A DNA stretch of 25,491 nucleotides from JANNBN01 sp031385545 (GTDB lineage Bacteria > Actinomycetota > Acidimicrobiia > Acidimicrobiales > JANYDT01), in contig JANNBN010000123.1 in the NCBI GenBank assembly GCA_031385545.1, forward strand, positions 1 to 25,491, written 5' to 3'. The translations under genes and the position numbers were made by a program. The notes under the pieces are model-generated. The model was not told the origin of the DNA, did not search any database, and saw nothing but the letters and a program-made list of their open reading frames with translations. Position 1 is the first letter of the stretch. Each line of letters begins with the position of its first letter. Below, in pieces: positions 15,537 through 21,938 of the stretch.

Positions 15537-15542
15537 TACAGT
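15537..15542 (+). promoter_or_regulatory. -10 box for leaderless transcription of the first GT2 gene
   Basis: TACAGT ends 6 bases before the ATG at 15549. The bases between are TCCCCC, with no Shine-Dalgarno. The divergent sugar transferase promoter lies 43 bases away. Confidence 0.55.
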
Positions 15543-15548
15543 TCCCCC

Positions 15549-16553
15549 ATGCCCAAGGTGGTTGTGTTGATTCCGACGTTCGATCACGGGCCCACTCTGC
15601 TTCCAGCAATCCACTCGGCACTCCGCCAGACCGAAACCGACGTTGCGGTGCATGTCATCGGCGACGGCGCACCGGATTCCACCGATCTGCTTATGGAGCA
15701 GGTCACCGGTTCGGAACGGAAGGTTCACTACCACCCTCACGCAAAGAGTTTGCGAACCGGCGAACCGTATAGACATGAGCTACTTCAGTCGGTGGAATGC
15801 GACTTCGTGGCGTACCTCAGCGACGACGACGTCTGGGCACCGGACCATCTGGAACGGGTGACTGAGCCGCTGGCCCGGGGTGTCGACTTCGCAGCAACAC
15901 TGACCTTGTTGCTCGGAGAGAGGGAACCAGAGCTGATGCGGGTCGACCTCGGGGACCCTTCCGACCGAGCCATGCTGCTCGGTACTGTCAATCGAGTCAC
16001 GCTCAGCGCCGCTGCGCACCGGCTGGATTCATACTTACGCTTACCATTTGGTTGGAGGACCACGCCGACCGGTGAATGGACTGATCACTGGATGTGGAAG
16101 CAATGGCTGGCCGAGCCGTGGGTCACGGCCGATTCCGTTCCTGCCTTGACTGCCATCCATGTCCCGAGGCAATTCCGGGGCGGGATGTCCAACGAAGAAG
16201 TTGCCGCGGCGAACTGGGAATGGGTGCGACGAACGTCCGACGAATGCTGGTCGCTTCAGAGAGATGCAGTGCTCATAGCGGCCGCCAACACGTCCAGTCG
16301 GCTTGCTGAACAGCGTTTGGCCGAAGTCCTTGCGGTCTCGACGCAAGCCGATGCAACTGAGTCCGCCTTGCGAGCCGACCTGCATGTGGCGAACGAGAGG
16401 TTCGACGGCTTGCAGGCTCAGTCGGAGAACGCAGACACAGCTTCGAGATTGGCTGCTCAACAGCGCGACGAACTGCTGAAATCCAGCACCTGGCGTTTGA
16501 CGCAACCGCTGAGATCATGCTTGGACGGACTCCGGCGCACACGGGTTCGATAA
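15549..16553 (+). CDS. Glycosyltransferase family 2 with C-terminal coiled coil
   Basis: A 334-residue GT-A glycosyltransferase. The N-terminus VVVLIPTFDHGPTLLPAIHS (4-23) is the usual GT2 opening; VHVIGDGAPDST (34-45) binds the nucleotide and YLSDDDVWAPDHL (89-101) is the metal-binding DXD region. A possible acceptor-side segment is TGEWTDHWMWKQW. From about residue 240 to 312 the protein is a charged heptad-like helix, probably a coiled coil, followed by SSTWRLTQPLR, a tail often seen on glycan-locus GT2 proteins. No membrane segment is seen. The ATG is fixed by homology and follows a TANNNT box by 6 bases. Donor and acceptor are unknown. Confidence 0.9.
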   Translation: MPKVVVLIPTFDHGPTLLPAIHSALRQTETDVAVHVIGDGAPDSTDLLMEQVTGSERKVHYHPHAKSLRTGEPYRHELLQSVECDFVAYLSDDDVWAPDHLERVTEPLARGVDFAATLTLLLGEREPELMRVDLGDPSDRAMLLGTVNRVTLSAAAHRLDSYLRLPFGWRTTPTGEWTDHWMWKQWLAEPWVTADSVPALTAIHVPRQFRGGMSNEEVAAANWEWVRRTSDECWSLQRDAVLIAAANTSSRLAEQRLAEVLAVSTQADATESALRADLHVANERFDGLQAQSENADTASRLAAQQRDELLKSSTWRLTQPLRSCLDGLRRTRVR

Positions 16554-16562
16554 CCCGCAACC

Positions 16563-16568
16563 TACGAT
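16563..16568 (+). promoter_or_regulatory. -10 box for leaderless transcription of the second GT2 gene
   Basis: TACGAT ends 6 bases before the ATG at 16575. It lies in the 21-base gap after the preceding gene, so this gene can be transcribed separately as well as by read-through. Confidence 0.5.
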
Positions 16569-16574
16569 GACCAA

Positions 16575-17555
16575 ATGGAACCGCTCCCCAAATCTGGCGG
16601 TTCCCTGCCCGAGGCACTGAGCTCCCAACTTTCAAGCAACGGGCTTGTGGTCGTTTTGCGGCTTGGATCGCAACCGCTTTCGGCTGATCTCATCGGTGCA
16701 CTGTCAGACGTTCGCAGCCATCACCCTGCTGCTGTCGTCGTGGTGGCACAGAACCCTGATCGAAACGCAACGACATCGGCAACTGACGAGGGGATCGATA
16801 GCGTCGTTCGAATGCCACACAACGTGGGTTACGCGGCGGCAATAAACGCCGCGTTTGCACAGTTCGGTGATCAAGCCGCATGGGTCTTGGTGTTGACCGA
16901 CGATGTCGCCGTCCATTCCGGGTCGCTGGCAACGTTAATTGCCGCTCTCGACACCGAGAACATCGGCATCGCGGCACCAGGCATCCTCACCGACGGGCGG
17001 GTTCGGACAGGAGGTACGTGGCACCCTCGATGGGGTTGGGCGCGTCAGCTCCACGGTATTCGCGACGACGCGCATCATTCATCGGCGGCCTGGGCTGACG
17101 GAGCATGCCTCGCAATCGATGGGGCGCTCTTCGAGCAGCTCGGCGGGTTCGACGAACAGACCTTCCTCTACGGCGAAGACGTGCAGTTCTGTCTCCGCGC
17201 AAAGTACGCAGGCCATCGGCTGGTGATTTTGCCCAGTGTGTTGGTCAGCCAAGCAAGCGGCATGCGGCGCCGAAGTGGAGCTCACGGCTACCTGGTGGTG
17301 CGCAACGAGATTCTGACGATGCGCGAATTGCATCGGCCACCCACGTACGCGGTCGTCAGCGGGATAGCGAGGGCAGGACTCGAATTGGTCCGCGTCATCA
17401 CCGAACCCACCGCACGTCGGCACCATGCGCGTCAAGCAGTGGGAATGGCTTGGGGGGTATTGGATGGAGTCAGGCACCGGTTCGGTCCTCCGCCGCAACT
17501 GCTGGCAACATGGGGAGGCATTCCGTGCATCGATCGGACGAAACGACCTGTGTAA
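16575..17555 (+). CDS. Glycosyltransferase family 2 (rhamnosyltransferase-like)
   Basis: A 326-residue GT-A glycosyltransferase. Nucleotide-sugar and metal motifs are NVGYAAAINAAF (83-94) and LVLTDDVAV (105-113). The catalytic part has DGACLAIDGALFEQLGGFDE (175-194) and LYGEDVQFCLRAKYAGH (198-214), where the ED pair supplies the probable base of inverting GT2 enzymes. This layout is shared with rhamnosyl- and galactofuranosyltransferases, but the donor is not proven. A hydrophobic helical C-terminal part may touch the membrane. The first 20 residues are poorly conserved in type; the ATG is kept because a TANNNT box sits 6 bases upstream and the preceding gene ends just before it. Confidence 0.9.
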   Translation: MEPLPKSGGSLPEALSSQLSSNGLVVVLRLGSQPLSADLIGALSDVRSHHPAAVVVVAQNPDRNATTSATDEGIDSVVRMPHNVGYAAAINAAFAQFGDQAAWVLVLTDDVAVHSGSLATLIAALDTENIGIAAPGILTDGRVRTGGTWHPRWGWARQLHGIRDDAHHSSAAWADGACLAIDGALFEQLGGFDEQTFLYGEDVQFCLRAKYAGHRLVILPSVLVSQASGMRRRSGAHGYLVVRNEILTMRELHRPPTYAVVSGIARAGLELVRVITEPTARRHHARQAVGMAWGVLDGVRHRFGPPPQLLATWGGIPCIDRTKRPV

Positions 17556-17613
17556 AGGGGTGGGCGCTTTCCCGACCAGCAACAAGCTCCGCTGCTTGAA
17601 GACGCGCCCAGGC

Positions 17614-17619
17614 TAGAGT
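17614..17619 (+). promoter_or_regulatory. Possible -10 box of the five-gene operon
   Basis: TAGAGT lies 77 bases before the ATG at 17697 in the 141-base gap 17556-17696. It would give a leader of about 70 bases. No -35 at correct spacing is seen (TTGAAG is only 12 bases upstream). Nothing else in the gap is recognised. Confidence 0.3.
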
Positions 17620-17696
17620 CCAAATGCGCTGATCGCTCGGCGGCGGCCGCGAGGCGAAACCTCCGATTCATCGGTGAGACCCTTAAACCCCGAGTC

Positions 17697-19256
17697 ATGC
17701 AAGCAGAATCTCTCCCCCTCATTGTCGTCGGAACTGGCCCGACCGCCTACGCAGCCGTCTCAGCACTGGTGGATGCAGGGCGAACGGTACACGTCGTCGA
17801 TATCGGCGCCGACCTGCCGGCATCGGTCTCTCGGGCAATTCGAACCGCCAGTTCCCAGACGCCCACGTCGTGGACTGCGGAGACGATTGCAGGACTCGAT
17901 CACGGCGAGACGGTCACACGGTTGGCAGGAAAGCTGTATTTCGGCACAGACACTCCGTATCGATATCCAACCGATCATGCCCCGATCACCCACGAGGCCG
18001 GAAGGCTGCTTCCGGTCAGCGGCTCGCTCGGTGGACTCTCAAACGTGTGGGGCGCCGGGATCTTGACCTTGTCGAATTCGGAGCTGGCCTCGTGGCCCGT
18101 CCCGTCGCAAGACATGCGCGACGCGTATGTCGCCGTGGCCCGACGATTCCCAATCGTGGGTTGTCACGACAGTCTCGACTCGCGGTTTCCCTGGCCGTTC
18201 GAGCCGGCGGGAACACCGGCCCTGTCGTCCCGTTTTCGTCAGTTTGTCGAATCGCCCAAGATCGACGGTCCCGAAGAGGTTCTGTTCGGAGCGTCGCGAC
18301 TTCTCGTTGCTCCGCTCGGCCAGGGATGCACGGGATGCGGCCGATGCCTCAGCGGCTGTCCATACGGGGCAATCTTCGACGCACGAAACCTCTTCACTCA
18401 GCTGATTGAGAGCGGCGCCGTCACCTACTCGGCTGGGACCGTGGTCGACTCGATCAAGGAAACAGCCCAGGGGGTCGAAGTACATGTCACCTACCTTGAC
18501 GACCGCTGCAATTCGACCATCGTCGGGGAACGAGTGTTGCTCGCAGCAGGCGCTGTCTCCAGCGTTGCAATCCTTCAGCGTTCCGGCATCTGCGAGTCAA
18601 CCGTGACGGTCAGGGACAGCCAAGTGTTCTACGTTCCACTCATTCTCGGTCACCGCTGGACCGATGACTCAACACATTTCACTCTGGCGCAGGTGTTCGC
18701 CGCCTCGGCCGACCCCGACCCAGCTCGCGATTTCCAGCTCAGCATCTACGACACCAGCCCGGAACTCGCACAGCGTTTCGAACTGATGGCCCCCGACCTC
18801 CTGGCGCCACTAGCTGCCCGGTTCGGTCACCGAGTGGCCAGACGTGTTGTCGGGGGCATCGGATTCCTGCCGTCGGAACTGAGCGGTTCGCTGGTCATGG
18901 AGACGAAGGCCGGACGGACCAATGTCAAAGCCGAGACCAGCCTTGAAACACGAACCGCTATCAAACACGTGCTTCACCGTCTCGGCCGGGCGTTTCTCCG
19001 GCGTCAGGTTGTTCTTGTTGCGCCGCTCGCTCAGGTTCCCGGCCCCGGTGAGGGCTTCCATGTCGGTGCCGCGCTGCCGATGACCCAAACCCCGGGACCC
19101 ACCAACACTGACACCCTCGGACGCCCGCTCGGTACCAAGAAGGTACACGTCATCGATTCCACCGTCCTGCCGAGGCTGCACCCTGGCCCGACTACGTTCA
19201 CGGCCATGGCCAACGCCCACCGAATCGCATCCGCCATCAGTCACTTGCGACCGTGA
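17697..19256 (+). CDS. GMC-type FAD-dependent oxidoreductase with CxxCxxCxxxCP motif
   Basis: A 519-residue flavoprotein. The N-terminal FAD fold is LIVVGTGPTAYAAVSAL (8-24), with Ala in place of the third Gly of GxGxxG. GSLGGLSNVWGAG (109-121) is the flavin-contact loop of GMC enzymes. C211, C214, C217 and C221 (CTGCGRCLSGCP) have ferredoxin-type 4Fe-4S spacing; a similar Cys signature occurs in cholesterol-oxidase-like GMC proteins, so a cluster is possible but not shown. The C-terminal GMC domain has FHVGAALPM and LPRLHPGPTTFTAMANAHRI, where the usual G-x-N-P-T stretch reads H-P-G-P-T. No signal peptide. It leads a coupled operon with an SDR, methyltransferase and glycosyltransferases, so a sugar or lipid-linked sugar alcohol is the likely substrate (inference). 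Confidence 0.85.
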   Translation: MQAESLPLIVVGTGPTAYAAVSALVDAGRTVHVVDIGADLPASVSRAIRTASSQTPTSWTAETIAGLDHGETVTRLAGKLYFGTDTPYRYPTDHAPITHEAGRLLPVSGSLGGLSNVWGAGILTLSNSELASWPVPSQDMRDAYVAVARRFPIVGCHDSLDSRFPWPFEPAGTPALSSRFRQFVESPKIDGPEEVLFGASRLLVAPLGQGCTGCGRCLSGCPYGAIFDARNLFTQLIESGAVTYSAGTVVDSIKETAQGVEVHVTYLDDRCNSTIVGERVLLAAGAVSSVAILQRSGICESTVTVRDSQVFYVPLILGHRWTDDSTHFTLAQVFAASADPDPARDFQLSIYDTSPELAQRFELMAPDLLAPLAARFGHRVARRVVGGIGFLPSELSGSLVMETKAGRTNVKAETSLETRTAIKHVLHRLGRAFLRRQVVLVAPLAQVPGPGEGFHVGAALPMTQTPGPTNTDTLGRPLGTKKVHVIDSTVLPRLHPGPTTFTAMANAHRIASAISHLRP

Positions 19257-20071
19257 CCGACACTTCTGTTTCGACCACGAGCCACATCGGCGTCACTGGC
19301 GCAAACGGGTACATTGGCGAGGCACTCACGAAAGCGCTGGAGCAATCGGGCCGGGCGTCTGTTGTGCGGCTCGTCCGACAGCCGGTTCGTTCCGACGATG
19401 TCGCATTCGATCTCGGCACCGTGCCTGACTCAGCGGTCATTGCGTCAGTCGACACTGTGGTTCATCTTGCGTGGGATACCCAGTCACGTTCGGAGGCTGC
19501 TGTTTCGAGATGCGTCGACGGGAGCATCCGGTTGGCGAGTCACGTACTGGGTGCCGGGAAGCGATTCGTGTTTGTGTCCACGATGTCTGCGGAGGGTGGA
19601 CAGCCGTCTCGGTATTCCACTTCCAAGCTGCTGGTCGAACGACACGTGCTGGACAACGGCGGGACCGTAGTTCGGCCGGGGCTTGTCATCGGGTCGCCGC
19701 CCGTCGGGCTATGGCGGTTGCTGAGCGCAGCAGGTCGTTTCCCATTCGTCCCCGTCCCCGCCGGTGCTCGAATCTTCATCGTCCGGTTAGAAGCCCTGCT
19801 CGAAGATTTGGTTCGCCTGACGTTGGACGGCCATCCACCTCAGCACACTGTCGCAAAGTCGGTGCTTCTCGCCGACCTTGTCCAGTCAGCACCGAACAGC
19901 CGCGCACGCACCTTCGCTGTTCCCATCACGATCGTGCGATTCGGCATGAAAGCCGTCGCCCTTGTCGGGCCTGCTCGGTCACTTGCCGACAGCCTGCAAG
20001 GCATTCTAGGGACGCCCATCCATTCCCACCGGCAGACAGGTATCTACCCTGTCGTGAGCGAGTTGACATGA
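19253..20071 (+). CDS. Short-chain NAD-dependent epimerase/dehydratase
   Basis: A 272-residue extended-SDR protein. The nucleotide-binding motif is VTGANGYIG (14-22), followed by DTVVHLAW (67-74) and the catalytic set FVSTMSAEGG (107-116) with Tyr121-x3-Lys125. The active site is complete. It is shorter than classical nucleotide-sugar epimerases (310-340 residues); the missing part is in the C-terminal substrate domain, which suggests an unusual substrate such as a lipid-linked sugar. The GTG start overlaps the upstream stop (GTGA), so the two are translationally coupled, fitting an oxidise-then-reduce pair. It overlaps the methyltransferase by ATGA. Confidence 0.85.
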   Translation: MTDTSVSTTSHIGVTGANGYIGEALTKALEQSGRASVVRLVRQPVRSDDVAFDLGTVPDSAVIASVDTVVHLAWDTQSRSEAAVSRCVDGSIRLASHVLGAGKRFVFVSTMSAEGGQPSRYSTSKLLVERHVLDNGGTVVRPGLVIGSPPVGLWRLLSAAGRFPFVPVPAGARIFIVRLEALLEDLVRLTLDGHPPQHTVAKSVLLADLVQSAPNSRARTFAVPITIVRFGMKAVALVGPARSLADSLQGILGTPIHSHRQTGIYPVVSELT

Positions 20072-20874
20072 CCGAGCCACACACGCCCAGCACCGTCGAC
20101 TCCCCCGAATTCGATATCAATTCCGATTCGCGATTGCATGCCCACGCTGACGCGCTCGCAGCGAAGCCCGAACTGCAAGCGGTGTTCCACGACATTCATC
20201 GTCGATTCCTTGATCGGGAAACGCGGCTTGGTCAGGCGAGCGTCGGGGCCCGTGTCGAACTCGGTTCAGGCGTGTACCCGCTGCGAAACAGCGACGCTGG
20301 GGTTTTAGCCGCCGAAGTGGTTCCAGGCAGCAACGTCGACCTGTTGTTCGACGCCCAACACATGCCGTTCGGCGCCGGGTCCGTTCGGACCTTGTTCCTG
20401 CAGAACGTGTTCCATCATTTCTCGGATCCAACACTGTTCTTCACCGAGGCGTCCCGAGTGCTGACGGATGGCGGAACGGTGATCATGCTGGAACCGCATG
20501 CCAGTCTCCTCGGCCGTCTGCTCTACCCACGACTGTTTGCGACAGAGACCTTCGATCGCACCATGCGCGGCTGGAACGCACCTCAGACTGGGCCGATGGA
20601 GGGCGCCAATCAGGCGCTGTCCGACATCGTGTTCCGACGCGATCGACGTCTCTTCGAGGCAGCTTTTCCAAACTTTCAGGTCGTCGAAGAAGGTATCGAC
20701 CCGAGTTGGTTCCGATACCTCGCGAGCGGCGGCTTGAATTTCCGCCGTATCGCGCCCCGATGGGCGTTCTCGGTAGCTCGCAGGTTCGAGAATCGCCTTG
20801 AACACCTCCATCGTTGGTTCGGCATCCACCACTACATCGTGTTGCGGAACAATCACCCACGCACGAATCCATGA
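20068..20874 (+). CDS. Class I SAM-dependent methyltransferase
   Basis: A 268-residue methyltransferase of the UbiE/Methyltransf_11 type. Motif I is VELGSG (63-68, shorter than the usual DxGxGxG), DAQHMPF (95-101) gives the acidic residue and substrate side, NVFHHFSDP (113-121) is motif IV and EASRVLTDGGTVIMLEP (127-143) the post-II region. The C-terminal third (about 150-268) has its own basic helical part. In this operon an O-methyl group on a sugar is the simplest guess, but a lipid or small molecule cannot be excluded. The ATG overlaps the SDR stop by ATGA and the next gene by ATGA. Confidence 0.85.
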   Translation: MTEPHTPSTVDSPEFDINSDSRLHAHADALAAKPELQAVFHDIHRRFLDRETRLGQASVGARVELGSGVYPLRNSDAGVLAAEVVPGSNVDLLFDAQHMPFGAGSVRTLFLQNVFHHFSDPTLFFTEASRVLTDGGTVIMLEPHASLLGRLLYPRLFATETFDRTMRGWNAPQTGPMEGANQALSDIVFRRDRRLFEAAFPNFQVVEEGIDPSWFRYLASGGLNFRRIAPRWAFSVARRFENRLEHLHRWFGIHHYIVLRNNHPRTNP

Positions 20875-21938
20875 ATGGCTACCTGGCGCAGTCCTCGCTC
20901 GGCTTGATCGCCGCGCTCGTGATGGTCGGCGCGGCGGTGCGTGCAATGCGACGGCGAAAGTTGACGTTCAGTCTGTTCAGCCTGTGGGTTTTGGTTGCAC
21001 TTTTTGTCGGCCTCGCCGCTCCCGTTTCGAAACTGGCTCGGAACGTTGCCCAAGAGGCCGGCGTGTCGCCTTCGGGTGTAGTGCTGGGGTTTTCGGTGTC
21101 GATCCTCCTCGTCGCCCTCTGGAGGATTTCCCTGGACGTGTCAAACCTCCGACGCGTCGTCGCAACACTTGCTACCCACACTGCGGGCCAATCGACTCAA
21201 TTCGCCCCGTTCGGCGGTCAAGGCGTAGCGGTTGTATTGCCAGCCTTCAACGAGCAGGCAACGGTCGAGGAAGTCGTCCGATCCATTCGCGCGGGCGGCC
21301 ACACCTGCATCGTGGTCGATGACGGATCCAGCGACGCGACAGCCAGGCTCGCGCAAATTGCCGGGGCCACTGTGCTGCGACATCCGACCAACTTGGGGGT
21401 CGGGGCTGCGCTCCGCACCGGCTTTGGCTATGCGGCAGCACATGGCTACGAGGCAGTGGTCCAGTGCGATGCCGACGGCCAACATCCGGTCGCTTCCATC
21501 GACGCGCTCATTCACGTGTGGCGAACCAGCGGTTCTGATCTGGTCGTCGGTTCGCGTTTCGCTGCAGGCGGCAGCTACTCGGAATCCATGTCGCCCGTTC
21601 GTAAGGGCGTGATCCAATGTCTGGCGTGGTACGCAAGCAGAACGTGCGCCACTCCGATGACCGACCCAACCTCCGGGTTCCGCATTCTCAGCCGAGACCT
21701 CGCAACCGTGGTTGCAGGCGAACTCGGTGACCACTACCTTGCTGACACGTTCGAACTGATCGTTCGAGCTGCTCGAGCCGGTTATACCGTGACCGAGACC
21801 CAGGCCGATATGCGCGGTCGCCAAGGCGGCGTGGCAAGTGCACGCGGATCACGTCTGGTGCTTTACACGGCCCGTGTTGTTGTCGTGACGGTTCTGCATC
21901 TGGCGCCGTCGTTGTCCCGTCCGAACCGAACGACATGA
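20871..21938 (+). CDS. DUF2304-GT2 fusion, probable polyprenyl-phosphate glycosyltransferase
   Basis: A 355-residue two-domain protein. Residues 1-105 hold three membrane segments (about 4-22, 35-52, 68-86) with the arginine/lysine-rich RAMRRRKLTF between the first two and a charged helix after the third: the layout of DUF2304. Residues 118-340 are a GT2 domain of the dolichyl-phosphate-mannose synthase type: AVVLPAFNEQATVEEVV (120-136), VVDDGSSD (148-155), NLGVGAALRTGFGYA (174-188) and the DXD region CDADGQHP (199-206). GT2 and DUF2304 genes are normally neighbours; here they are fused with DUF2304 first. The expected reaction moves a sugar from a nucleotide to polyprenyl phosphate. 4-base overlaps couple it on both sides, with the membrane glycosyltransferase next. 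Confidence 0.9.
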   Translation: MNGYLAQSSLGLIAALVMVGAAVRAMRRRKLTFSLFSLWVLVALFVGLAAPVSKLARNVAQEAGVSPSGVVLGFSVSILLVALWRISLDVSNLRRVVATLATHTAGQSTQFAPFGGQGVAVVLPAFNEQATVEEVVRSIRAGGHTCIVVDDGSSDATARLAQIAGATVLRHPTNLGVGAALRTGFGYAAAHGYEAVVQCDADGQHPVASIDALIHVWRTSGSDLVVGSRFAAGGSYSESMSPVRKGVIQCLAWYASRTCATPMTDPTSGFRILSRDLATVVAGELGDHYLADTFELIVRAARAGYTVTETQADMRGRQGGVASARGSRLVLYTARVVVVTVLHLAPSLSRPNRTT

